DNA of 64,000 nt, from the NCBI GenBank assembly GCA_017962605.1, contig JAGCUY010000188.1, forward strand, positions 1 to 64,000, written 5' to 3'. A program made the translations under genes and the position numbers. Under the pieces are notes generated by a model. It did no database searches, had not been told where the DNA came from, and saw nothing but the letters and a program-made list of their open reading frames with translations. Shown here piece after piece: positions 16,157-24,194 of this stretch; within the stretch, counting starts at the first letter, position 1; every line of letters starts with the position of its first letter. The stretch comes from Kiritimatiellia bacterium (GTDB lineage: Bacteria; Verrucomicrobiota; Kiritimatiellia; RFP12; JAAYLN01).

Positions 16157-17563
16157 CTACTGAACCGCCTCAAATTCTACCGTGAGGACGCCGTCTTCGA
16201 ACGACTCGTCCAGGCTGCGGTAAGTTGCGCCTTCAGGCGGGGCGTTCCACACCTCAATGTTGACATTCTTTTCAGAAATAATTGCTGAAATGTTCTCGCG
16301 CGCCCATCGCTTCGCATTTTCAGCTGGCATCTCGCCAACGATGCGAAGCCGCACCCAGCCGCGCCTAGTGTCCTTGTCGTAAGACCATCCATCCTTTACA
16401 GGCCGCACAGAAAACGCCCAACCCGTGAAAACCAAGAATCGACCATCGCTTTCAGTCTCGTATTGAAGGGATTCCCTGACATCCTGCACCGGTATTTCGG
16501 GATTCTTTGACTGGAAGTCCTCGCGAACCAAGCGGCGAACATCAGGCTGTATTATCCGTAGCGCGATGTTTAGTGTCTGCGATTGATCTAGAACTTCGAC
16601 GCGAACGAAGTAGCGCCCTCTTTCGTCTGGTTTGATGTCGCGGATGTTGTAGAGGCGCTGCGAAGTCGCGGCCACGCTGGTCGGCTCTGGAGCTGGCTGA
16701 GACCAGGCTTGCGTCTTTGCGGGCGCGGGAGACGGCGCCGGGGCATGCAGAGTGATGTCGAAGGATTGTGTCTTGGCGGAGGCCATGGCAAGCGCTTTTT
16801 GTACGGTGGGGTTTTCGTTCAGCGACGGCTGGAAAGAAACATAGGCGCGGACTGTCTGATCCCAAGATACGGATGGTAGCCGGAACGTCGTCTTACCATC
16901 ACGACCAGACTGCATTGGCGCTGGCCTATGGTTGAGGTCCGGTATCGAGAACTCAACGTCAAACGGGCCCGGGACGGCAACGGCGTTCCTGGCACGAATT
17001 TTTGGCTCCGCAACGACTGTTGGCCCCAGAACAGGTCCTTCGCGTACTTCTGTTGTGTATTTGTGGAATCCGACAAGGCTCAATTGAGATGATGCTAGAT
17101 ATAAGTAATCGTCATTATCGTAAGATTCAAAAGGAAGTTCAAAGAAAAGCGAGGACACTGTTGGGATACCAAAAGCAACATTTCCTACCAAGACCAAGAA
17201 ACATTCCAATGGAACCGGAAGATCCGCAAAAGCCCCTTCTACGCCATCACGATGTTCGGCTAAGCCAGGGAATAGACCGAAGGCTAGACGTTTTTGTTTC
17301 GTGATCGTCGTCGTTTCAGTATGAAAGGTTCTTGCGGTTTCCTCTCGCAAGTTGGCCTCCAGCCAGATTGTCACAGATTCGCTTCCGTTGGCACGATGCA
17401 TTAAGCGTGTGGCGACGACGTCGGTTTTCGTCGGCGCCGTAGCCTCATCGTATATTGTATGCACCTCCTGCTTTACCTCCGGCTTCGGCTCGCCGACATT
17501 GAAGGAAACGCATCCGGCGAGCAGAAGCGCCGGCGCTAGCGGGGATATGGCTCTGATTGTCAT
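16157..17563 (-). CDS. Putative outer-membrane lipoprotein, function unknown
   Basis: 468 residues. The lipobox LLLAGC near residue 17 gives a mature lipidated N-terminus CVSFNVGEPKP. The middle (about 185-260) is beta-rich and includes an extended Pro/Ala segment near 290-315 (APAPSPAPAKTQAWSQPAP) that separates two parts. The C-terminal 150 residues include RYFVRVEVLDQSQTLNIALR and repeated short beta strands. I do not recognise a family. The ATG overlaps the stop codon of the upstream lipoprotein gene (ATGA), so the two are translationally coupled. Confidence 0.75.
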   Translation of the reverse strand: MTIRAISPLAPALLLAGCVSFNVGEPKPEVKQEVHTIYDEATAPTKTDVVATRLMHRANGSESVTIWLEANLREETARTFHTETTTITKQKRLAFGLFPGLAEHRDGVEGAFADLPVPLECFLVLVGNVAFGIPTVSSLFFELPFESYDNDDYLYLASSQLSLVGFHKYTTEVREGPVLGPTVVAEPKIRARNAVAVPGPFDVEFSIPDLNHRPAPMQSGRDGKTTFRLPSVSWDQTVRAYVSFQPSLNENPTVQKALAMASAKTQSFDITLHAPAPSPAPAKTQAWSQPAPEPTSVAATSQRLYNIRDIKPDERGRYFVRVEVLDQSQTLNIALRIIQPDVRRLVREDFQSKNPEIPVQDVRESLQYETESDGRFLVFTGWAFSVRPVKDGWSYDKDTRRGWVRLRIVGEMPAENAKRWARENISAIISEKNVNIEVWNAPPEGATYRSLDESFEDGVLTVEFEAVQ

Positions 17564-18459
17564 TTTATCCAGGAATGGTCGTAAGGGTTCGCTGGCTCAA
17601 GGCCGTCCCACTGTTCCGAGGTTAGTTTGAAAAGTGCTGCAGCGGTTGCTTCATACGGGGAAAGCCACCCTCGTTCGGCCGGGAACAGCTTGCCATCGTT
17701 GTAATACTCATTGCCAACAAGATTTGCGTGTTCTGGTAGTCCGATAAGCCACGCTTCGCTTATTGCTTTCATCGGTGGCTTTTCATCGCGATTACACGCC
17801 ATCACAAGGAGAACATCAAGAGGAAAAGCCGATTCCTCTGTAGAGAACAAGTGCGGGTATAGCGCCTCCAACGCCATATTTAAATCTTGAATGTTGTGCC
17901 TCAATTTAATAAAATCGCACCTATCTACTTTCCAAGACCGTCCTTCTCTTCCAAGGCTATAAGTCATTCCATCTCTTCGTGTTCTATTCTTAAAATGATG
18001 CAAATAATCGTAATAAGCATCTATCAATTGATTAGGAGAATCAAGATACGATTTAACTACTGCTTCATCGTATTTCATAGCCGCCTTAGCGTTACCCCTA
18101 AAAGCCTGCAGCAAGCTTCCTTCGCTATGATAATTTGACGCATTCTGTTCGCGAAGCCCCATGTATGACAGGGCGAATCCAGCGGCAGCATGCTCAATTA
18201 CCTGTTTTGCCATTTCTAGATTCTTGCATTGCTTGCATATTACACGAATATATGCTATGCGGAACTTGCGCCCTTGCGGATCGGAGGGAGCATAGATGCT
18301 GAAATCCGTGCTTTCACCAGGATAGTAGTCGGAAATTGGCGGAGTGACATAGTATTGGGAAAGCCAATTCGAATCGTAATTGTTGGAAAGCGATTCGTTT
18401 CGCGTAACGCAGCCAATCATTGTTGTTAGCGCGATTGCGAATAGTGGTGTTGTCCTCAT
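17560..18459 (-). CDS. Putative lipoprotein, function unknown
   Basis: 299 residues with signal peptide and lipobox (ALTTMIGC, cysteine near 17). The body is largely helical, with Tyr/Asn-rich stretches such as SNNYDSNWLSQYYVTPP near 25 and ICKQCKNLEMAKQVIEHAA near 75. No family recognised. Its stop overlaps the start of the next lipoprotein gene by four bases. It is lower in GC than its neighbours in the stretch 17880-18260, which may reflect separate ancestry. Confidence 0.75.
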   Translation of the reverse strand: MRTTPLFAIALTTMIGCVTRNESLSNNYDSNWLSQYYVTPPISDYYPGESTDFSIYAPSDPQGRKFRIAYIRVICKQCKNLEMAKQVIEHAAAGFALSYMGLREQNASNYHSEGSLLQAFRGNAKAAMKYDEAVVKSYLDSPNQLIDAYYDYLHHFKNRTRRDGMTYSLGREGRSWKVDRCDFIKLRHNIQDLNMALEALYPHLFSTEESAFPLDVLLVMACNRDEKPPMKAISEAWLIGLPEHANLVGNEYYNDGKLFPAERGWLSPYEATAAALFKLTSEQWDGLEPANPYDHSWIK

Positions 18460-18506
18460 GTTTTATCTAATCCTTGTTTCAGTATTGTTGAAAAGGAGAA
18501 TATGCA

Positions 18507-18650
18507 TTATTCCTTCTCGATTTCGGCGAGGTCGCTCCAGACCTGCTCGCCGGTCGCGAAGTCAATAATCTGGAGCGTGAGTTCGTAGGTGTAGCGGTCG
18601 CCGCCTTGGAACTTGCGGCAGCGACCGTAAAATATGAATCGTATCGTCAT
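18507..18650 (-). pseudogene. Truncated LpoB-like C-terminus (duplicate relic)
   Basis: Reading from 18650, 47 residues end RYTYELTLQIIDFATGEQVW then SDLAEIEKE. This nearly repeats the last 35 residues of the intact LpoB-like gene at 19581-20189 (RYTYELTLQLIDIATGKQIW, SDLAEVAKE). DNA identity is high over about 130 bases. No signal peptide or upstream domain remains, so it is a 3' fragment of a duplicated gene. Confidence 0.8.
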
Positions 18651-18726
18651 TTAAACTAGGAGTGGTCGCCGGGGTTCGCCGACACCAGTGTAATAGCCCG
18701 TTCTGGGGCTGGGGCTATGTTGTTTT

Positions 18727-19521
18727 CTACCGCACCAGTCGGAATCCGATTTCCGGGCTTCTGTAGTCTGGCTCCTTGATTGGGCTTATGAAACTTCCGC
18801 GACCGTCAAATAAGCGGCAATCGATAATAGGATTGTCGAAACCTCCGCCCCGGATGGAACGATATGCACCATTGGCAACTTCAAATCGGGCCCTATGGAA
18901 TCGAGAACCTGTCCACTCCCAGACATTGCCTAGCATATCGTAGAGACCGAAGGCATTTGGCTGTTTTTGTCCAACTGGATGAGATGTCCGATTGGAGTTC
19001 TCTCGAACCCATGCGACCTTGCCAATCGATTTCAGCGATGTCCGCGATATTTCGCTTCCGTCTTCAAGACGGCAATAATATCTGTCCGCCCCCACACGTC
19101 TGTCCGCCCCCGCACGACAGGCATACACCCATTCACTATCCGTTGGAAGCCGGAATGGTTTGCCTGTCGCGACAACTTCCGGAAGCGCATTCAGTTTCTC
19201 GATAAATTCATTGCAATCAAGCCAACTGACATATTCGACCGGCTTATCGGGATGTTTTGACATGGCAGGGTTCTTTCCCATAATGGAGAACCAAAGAGCT
19301 TGGGAAACCTCATATTTGCACATTTCAAAACCTGCTCCCGGTATTTCAACCATGTCCTCAAGCAGCTTTTTGACAAGCTCCTCCTGTGGAGCGGGAATAG
19401 TGCCGTCCCCATATGGGTCATCAGGACCGTAATCTATTGGCACGGAGCCTGTTGGCACAGGGCCTGTAACGCACCCACAACCAAGAAGTGCGATGATGAT
19501 TGATGTTGTTGCTGTTTTCAC
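18727..19521 (-). CDS. FGE-sulfatase (SUMF1)-domain lipoprotein
   Basis: 264 residues from a GTG at 19521 that has GGAGGA ideally placed; longer readings to 19581 run past the SD. The signal peptide ends with the lipobox ALLGC. Residues 70-262 are an FGE-sulfatase fold: MVEIPGAGFEM, KYEVSQALW, PVEYVSWLDC, FRLPTDSEWVYACRAG, LYDMLGNVWEWTG, IGFRLVR. The paired catalytic cysteines of true formylglycine-generating enzymes are not evident, so a structural or binding role is more likely. An 18-base tandem duplication (19081-19116) doubles a GADR segment in the domain. Confidence 0.85.
   Translation of the reverse strand: MKTATTSIIIALLGCGCVTGPVPTGSVPIDYGPDDPYGDGTIPAPQEELVKKLLEDMVEIPGAGFEMCKYEVSQALWFSIMGKNPAMSKHPDKPVEYVSWLDCNEFIEKLNALPEVVATGKPFRLPTDSEWVYACRAGADRRVGADRYYCRLEDGSEISRTSLKSIGKVAWVRENSNRTSHPVGQKQPNAFGLYDMLGNVWEWTGSRFHRARFEVANGAYRSIRGGGFDNPIIDCRLFDGRGSFISPIKEPDYRSPEIGFRLVR
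19081..19116. repeat. 18-bp tandem duplication inside the FGE-domain gene
   Basis: Two 18-base units starting TCTGTCCGCCCCC differ at one base. In the protein this duplicates six residues (AGADRRVGADRYY). It is in frame and close to the middle of the FGE fold, probably in a loop. Confidence 0.8.
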
Positions 19522-19580
19522 GTTTGTCCTCCTTATTTGTATTGTTGTTAAAATCCTTCCACACGGAAGGAGAAAATGCA

Positions 19581-20189
19581 TTATTCCTTCGCGACTTCGG
19601 CGAGGTCGCTCCAGATCTGCTTGCCCGTCGCGATGTCAATAAGCTGGAGCGTGAGTTCGTAGGTATAGCGCTCCCCATCCCTGAAGGAACGATAGCGCCC
19701 GTAAATCTGGTAGTCGGCGGAGACATGGGTTCCAAAACGCTGGAGATTCGCGCCATCGTTGAGGCCGACATTCGCATTCTTCGTGATTGAACCGGCAAGC
19801 GTCTCGGAGACCGATTCCGCTGAATCCGCGTCGTCAGTGATGTCAAAGAGTCGCGTCTTGCGGAGGGCGATTTCAAGCCGCCGCCTCGCCGATTCGAGTT
19901 TCTGGGTGACGCGGTCCTGCGTGTAGTTTTCAATGTTGCCTATTTGAAGAACAGGCAATGAGCCTTTCTTCGCGGCCAGGAGTTCGTAATGTTCCTGGAA
20001 GCCCTCGTCGTCCTGCATCTTTGCTACAAGGTCGGCGACTGCTGCCTTCATATCGTAAATTGTCGCCGTCTCCGGCTTGCCGAAGTGGACAGACTCCGGG
20101 TTCACATAGCCGTGGCGGCAGCCGACAACTAGATGCAACGCTGCGATGGCCGTTATTGCGACAAACGATTTGCAAATGCTTTTATTCAT
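19581..20189 (-). CDS. Penicillin-binding-protein activator LpoB-like lipoprotein
   Basis: 202 residues; signal peptide with lipobox LVVGC near 24. The body matches the LpoB family seen in E. coli, an outer-membrane lipoprotein that stimulates PBP1B: LPVLQIGNIENYTQDRV near 78, helical LESARRRLEIALRKTRLFDI near 98, and a C-terminal strand pattern TYELTLQLIDIATGKQIWSD. It sits downstream of a DUF1425/YcfL-like gene, mirroring the ycfL-lpoB neighbourhood of enterobacteria, with two extra exported proteins inserted between. No mrcB-type PBP gene is in the window. A 3' duplicate survives at 18507-18650. Confidence 0.8.
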   Translation of the reverse strand: MNKSICKSFVAITAIAALHLVVGCRHGYVNPESVHFGKPETATIYDMKAAVADLVAKMQDDEGFQEHYELLAAKKGSLPVLQIGNIENYTQDRVTQKLESARRRLEIALRKTRLFDITDDADSAESVSETLAGSITKNANVGLNDGANLQRFGTHVSADYQIYGRYRSFRDGERYTYELTLQLIDIATGKQIWSDLAEVAKE

Positions 20190-20215
20190 GGTTTTTGCAC
20201 CTTGTTTACAGTGTG

Positions 20216-21364
20216 TTACTTAAAAAACGAGCCACTAGGCTTGCCGTAAAATTCTTTTGACGTTACTGGAGCGTGTCGAACAGATCCGCCACTTCCCACA
20301 GACGGATTCCTGTAGAGTACAGGTCCTTCTACTGCATCGGGGAGGTAAACATCCGTTCCTTCTCCGTCAGCACTATACTTTTCCCTAATATCTTCCTCAA
20401 ATTTTTTTTCAGCCAAGGCAAATCCGCCATCTTCAGTCCTGGCTATGGACATGACATCGCCAGGTTTTTCATCGGTATTCGACAGGCGTAGCACCTCTCC
20501 CGAATCCGAAAGGTACGAAGGGATTCCCGCTTTTACAAAACTGTCATAATCTGTTCCTGAAAAGCCAGCTGTGTCATTACCCTGTGGATGGGAATGCCAT
20601 CTTCCTACAATAGAAAGGACATTTTCGTATTCTTCGGTTCTCGATTCCAGCGGTTTTCCTTTTGGCACAAATTGACATTCGATTGTTGTGTTCAAGGTCC
20701 ATAATGTTCCGTCCTTGTCGGTGAAAACCTGCAACGACTTCGGGTAGGATACCACTGAGCGATCCTGCGTTCCTTTTATCAAAGATGTCCTGTAGAAAAA
20801 GTAGCCCCGATTCAAAATCAACCCCCCATACTCGACAACTTTTGCATCGGGAAGTTTACGAACAGCCTCATCGAACGACAATACAGCATGTTCCATAGTG
20901 CTGAAAGCCCCGGCTGAACTTTCCAACGTTAAATTCAACGGTTTGTCCTTCCCCCTGGTTGTTGTGGCGCAAATTTTCCCCACATACTGGAACTTGGGAA
21001 AGGATTTACGCTGGGCTTCAGTCGTCGGACTAAAAACTTTTCCGGACGATGGTTCAACGAAACATATTCCATCGTCACATGAAGTACTCGTTGCGCAAAC
21101 ATTGCGTTTGCTGATGTAAAATGGGGAAGGTGTTCCGACTTTGACATACACGCCCCAATGGTCAGAACTTTCACCTTTTGTCGTTTGCACAAACACTTTC
21201 AGGCAGTCATTGATTTCCCGATACGGATTCGATATATCAATAGTTAAAAGAACCTTTTGAACTTGAGTATTTCCTTTTTGAGATATTACTGGTGCTGCGC
21301 CAAATTTTAGGGCAAAAGACCACTGCGCAACCAGACATAGGACAATAACGGCTGTCCTCTTCAT
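20216..21364 (-). CDS. Exported JAMM/DUF4329-like protein
   Basis: 382 residues with an N-terminal signal peptide (IVLCLVAQWSFA). The C-terminal half holds a JAMM-type arrangement: EYGGLILNRGYFFY near 178, then WHSHPQGNDTAGFSGTDYD near 250, fitting H-x-H-P...S-x-x-D. This resembles DUF4329/JAB metallopeptidase domains usually found in toxins or deubiquitinase-like enzymes. Here it is periplasmic or extracellular, within an LpoB/YcfL operon. The N-terminal 130 residues are beta-rich with two CATT/CATS segments and are unassigned. A peptidoglycan or protein-processing role is speculation. Its ATG overlaps the upstream stop (ATGA). Confidence 0.65.
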   Translation of the reverse strand: MKRTAVIVLCLVAQWSFALKFGAAPVISQKGNTQVQKVLLTIDISNPYREINDCLKVFVQTTKGESSDHWGVYVKVGTPSPFYISKRNVCATSTSCDDGICFVEPSSGKVFSPTTEAQRKSFPKFQYVGKICATTTRGKDKPLNLTLESSAGAFSTMEHAVLSFDEAVRKLPDAKVVEYGGLILNRGYFFYRTSLIKGTQDRSVVSYPKSLQVFTDKDGTLWTLNTTIECQFVPKGKPLESRTEEYENVLSIVGRWHSHPQGNDTAGFSGTDYDSFVKAGIPSYLSDSGEVLRLSNTDEKPGDVMSIARTEDGGFALAEKKFEEDIREKYSADGEGTDVYLPDAVEGPVLYRNPSVGSGGSVRHAPVTSKEFYGKPSGSFFK

Positions 21365-22470
21365 TTCAGAATCTCCCCAATGTCCTTGATGCCTTGAATG
21401 ATGTCCTTGCCGGTATCGACACCATCCTCCTCCTTGTCTGGGTTGAGGCCGAAGTCTGGCATCTCGCAGTCGCGCATTGAGAGAACTTGCGGCATCCCCT
21501 CGATGCGCGTGTAACTGCTCTCAAGATATTTGCCATAACCCCGTGCACGGAGAAGGCGCACCTCGTCATCCGTCGCTCCGGACTTATTGATGCGGTCAAT
21601 CAGCGCGGCGAAATGGGCATCTTCCTTGCGAATGCGGCGCCCCTCCTCGTTTTCTCGCAGAACGACAATGAAGGTGGTCCCTTCCTGAAACTGGGCGCGA
21701 ACCTCGAACGTCTCCGTGTAGGGATAAGAGATTTTCAAGTTGTGAAGGCCCTCGGACACTTTGATTTTAAGCGGCGGCTGGCCAATGGTGCCGGCCGTTC
21801 CATAGCTCACGCCGTCAATGGATACGTCGGCCCCTGGGAAGTTGCAGCCAAACCCGACCTCGACAAGCTTCAGCACGACATCGCGCCACCGCACCTTCTC
21901 GCTCTTGGCCAGAAACGCATCAGCAGCTTTTGCGACGAGTTGCCCGACAAGTTCCGAATAAACGGCCTCGGCATTTTGCGACAGCTGGTCTGGCGTCATC
22001 TTGCGCGAGGTTTCAGTGACTGTGACGGCGGCGACGTTTGCCCCCTTTGGAATCCGCTTCGCGGAAAGGGTCAGCGTCATCCTGACGGCCTGGACGCGTG
22101 CTGGAACGCCAAATCCCACAACGGAGGTCTCGCCGACTGCGGCCGTAATTAGTGCTTGGGCGTCGAGATTCTCGGCAAGGCGCGTTGCCGAGGATGGCGG
22201 CAGCTTTTCGCCCCACGGGACATGGTTGAGGTCTTCGCCAATGACATCATTGGGGTCAATGATGTTGAAGAGATCGCCGGAAAGCCGCTCGGAGAGCCTG
22301 TCGCCTAGGTTAGACAGTGGCTTTTGGAACTCGTCGGAAGCGTGGTTCTGCACAACTAGCAGCGCATTTACAGGCTCGCGTTCCATTTCCGCCGTTTCCG
22401 CGGCCAATACGGCATAGGCCGCGAATAACGCTACGGGGATAAGCATGGCAATTTGCTTCTTCATGTTCAT
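21361..22470 (-). CDS. Exported protein of unknown function in the LpoB/YcfL cluster
   Basis: 369 residues from the ATG at 22470 (AAGGAGA six bases upstream). The signal peptide is followed by a segment around 30-190 that resembles the alpha/beta fold of LpoB/CsgG-type secretion lipoproteins (VNALLVVQNHASDEFQ, LSERLSGDLFNIIDP, ENLDAQALITAAVG). Around 205-270 it has a PEGA-like beta domain (GADVSIDGVSYGTAG, EGLHNLKISYPYTETF). The family is not certain. It is translationally coupled to the JAMM/DUF4329-like gene downstream. Confidence 0.65.
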   Translation of the reverse strand: MNMKKQIAMLIPVALFAAYAVLAAETAEMEREPVNALLVVQNHASDEFQKPLSNLGDRLSERLSGDLFNIIDPNDVIGEDLNHVPWGEKLPPSSATRLAENLDAQALITAAVGETSVVGFGVPARVQAVRMTLTLSAKRIPKGANVAAVTVTETSRKMTPDQLSQNAEAVYSELVGQLVAKAADAFLAKSEKVRWRDVVLKLVEVGFGCNFPGADVSIDGVSYGTAGTIGQPPLKIKVSEGLHNLKISYPYTETFEVRAQFQEGTTFIVVLRENEEGRRIRKEDAHFAALIDRINKSGATDDEVRLLRARGYGKYLESSYTRIEGMPQVLSMRDCEMPDFGLNPDKEEDGVDTGKDIIQGIKDIGEILK

Positions 22471-22498
22471 TGTAGTCTCCTTGTGCAACGCTCAATGG

Positions 22499-22897
22499 CT
22501 ACTTGTTCTTAAATGGCCGTAGGACAAGGCGGTAGTCCGCAGCGTGCGGAACAGGGCAAATTCCCTGCAGAACGGCCTCTTCGCGCCCGTGGAGCATGAG
22601 CGGCGTCCAAAGGGTTTCCGCGCCTTTGAGGGTTAAGCCGTCCTTGTCCTTCCATGTAAAGCAGTACTGGCAGTCAAAGTCGCGCTTTTCGGTATTGCGG
22701 AGCGTTACCTGCGCTTTCATGAAGCCGTTGTCGCCAATGGTTGTCTGATCCTGGACAACCTCGATGTGCGATGCAAAGCGTCTGTCTTCCACGTGCAGGA
22801 CGCCCTTCTCGGCGGAGAAACCCGCAGATGTTGACGAGAGGCACCCGGCGGCAAAGATGAGGGCCGAAGCCGAAAATGTGTGAACGAGAAACTTCAT
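22499..22897 (-). CDS. DUF1425/YcfL-like lipoprotein
   Basis: 132 residues from ATG 22897, with AGGAGG ten bases upstream. Lipobox ALIFAAGC near 19. The mature part is a small immunoglobulin-like beta sandwich with family features (MKAQVTLRNTEKRDFDCQYC and FTWKDKDGL). In E. coli the homologue ycfL lies beside lpoB. It is the first gene of the likely operon 22897 to 19581. Confidence 0.75.
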   Translation of the reverse strand: MKFLVHTFSASALIFAAGCLSSTSAGFSAEKGVLHVEDRRFASHIEVVQDQTTIGDNGFMKAQVTLRNTEKRDFDCQYCFTWKDKDGLTLKGAETLWTPLMLHGREEAVLQGICPVPHAADYRLVLRPFKNK

Positions 22898-22920
22898 AGT
22901 CGTCAAGCCTCCTAGACTTT

Positions 22921-23598
22921 TTAAAAAGCGAAATTGATGACAGGGAAAAATGGAATTGTAGAGTCGCTGATGATGTTGATGACACCTATTTGCAGTCCTT
23001 CAAGGGAGCGTGCGGAATTGATGACACCTATTTGCAGCCCCGATCCGCAGTCGATGTTGTTATAGAGTCCGACTTGGAGGCCGGAAAGGCTGGCGGCGCG
23101 GTTGACGAACGATATCTGAAGACCCTCGCACAATCCATCGGCAACGTTGACGAGACCGGCTGCCTGAAGGCCGTAGAAGTTCACTTCGCAACGGTTGAGA
23201 ACTCCTGCTATTTGCACTGCGCCATCGGAATTGCCGATGCTGTTCCAAAGTCCTGCGACCTGCACACCATCGAATTCTTCAGATGTAATGTTGCCAAGTA
23301 ATCCAATGTCGAAGCCGGCAATGTCGCGGTGGCGCCCGGCGAGGAGATTGACGCGCAAACCATAGACCGACCACATCCCGCCCGGAGCCTCCAGCGCGGG
23401 CAGCAGCGAAATCGCGACAGGCGTGACTCCTTCAGATGGCTCGACCCGCTCGCCAATCTCGCGCGTCATGACCTCCCGACCAAATGCGGCGGACACCTCC
23501 CCGAAGACGCGCGTCCTCGCGCCGTCGGCGAATGCCGCAAAGGCCGACGCCACAAGCGTGGTTGCGGCGATGGCGGCTATTTCTCGTTGTGTCTTCAT
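22921..23598 (-). CDS. LA_2272-type surface repeat protein
   Basis: 225 residues from ATG 23598 (AAGGAAA upstream), with signal peptide. Residues 85-225 repeat a roughly 16-residue unit built on GLQIGVINxA: examples are FDGVQVAGLWNSIG, EGLQISFVNRA, SGLQVGLYNNID and EGLQIGVINII. Such repeats form outer-membrane or surface beta structures in Leptospira LA_2272-like proteins (family inference). It is 23 bases upstream of the YcfL-like gene and may be co-transcribed. Confidence 0.7.
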   Translation of the reverse strand: MKTQREIAAIAATTLVASAFAAFADGARTRVFGEVSAAFGREVMTREIGERVEPSEGVTPVAISLLPALEAPGGMWSVYGLRVNLLAGRHRDIAGFDIGLLGNITSEEFDGVQVAGLWNSIGNSDGAVQIAGVLNRCEVNFYGLQAAGLVNVADGLCEGLQISFVNRAASLSGLQVGLYNNIDCGSGLQIGVINSARSLEGLQIGVINIISDSTIPFFPVINFAF

Positions 23599-23936
23599 GG
23601 GGTCGTTTCCTTGCTGGTTGGACTTCCGGCATTGGAAGCGACTCCACATAAAAATGCGGCCTCTTCCCGTGTTCTGATTTCAGGCTCCTGGAAATGGCCT
23701 TGCTGAAAACACGAAAAGAGACGCGCAATCACGCGCTCCGTTGCATCGTGCCGTTCAGCGAATTTTTCCAGGATTCGAAATCAACGACTGCTATGCAGAA
23801 AGCGAAATTAGATTGTTAGGTTAAGTCGTTAGTGGCTAGTGGTTAGTCCTTGGTGTTTGTTTTCCGGCGCACCCGCGCCGAAAGTTAATTGTGAGAATAG
23901 AATAGCAAAGAGAAGGACGGATGTCAAAAAGGAAGT
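23599..23936. other. Intergenic region with hairpin and heptamer repeats
   Basis: 338 bases without a supported gene. TTAGTGGCTAGTGGTTAGTC (about 23829-23848) is another short-period array. CGGCGC-ACCC-GCGCCG (23865-23880) is a perfect hairpin downstream of the prepilin-like gene and may terminate the parB transcript, although no T tract follows on the minus strand. Confidence 0.5.
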
Positions 23937-24194
23937 TTAGGGGTTTGGCGCAAGCGCCTTTTCCGCGGCGGCTTCTGCGGCCTGGCGGGCGGAGGCGTCG
24001 CCTTCCTCAAGTGTCTGGCGGGTGAGGGAGCGGAGCGCTTCCGCAGAACGGCGGTTGGCGCCGGTCGCCCGCATCAGCGGAACCAGCGCCAGCGCAAGCA
24101 GCGCACAGGCAAGCAAGACCTCAACTAGCGAGAAGCCGCCGCGCCTGTCAGTCGGCAGAAATGCCGAGAAGTTCGAGGATGCGCGAGAGGTCAT
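23937..24194 (-). CDS. Short prepilin-type N-terminal protein
   Basis: 85 residues with a class III signal: RRGGFSLVEVLLACALLALA, where cleavage would fall after the Gly before FSLVE. Such N-termini are processed by PilD-type peptidase for type IV pili or type II secretion pseudopilins. The rest is only 45 residues, Ala/Glu-rich and helical, so it may be a minor pseudopilin or a truncated one. Its first 47 bases overlap the 3' end of parB in another frame. Start choice is uncertain; no other pilus gene is present. Confidence 0.6.
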   Translation of the reverse strand: MTSRASSNFSAFLPTDRRGGFSLVEVLLACALLALALVPLMRATGANRRSAEALRSLTRQTLEEGDASARQAAEAAAEKALAPNP

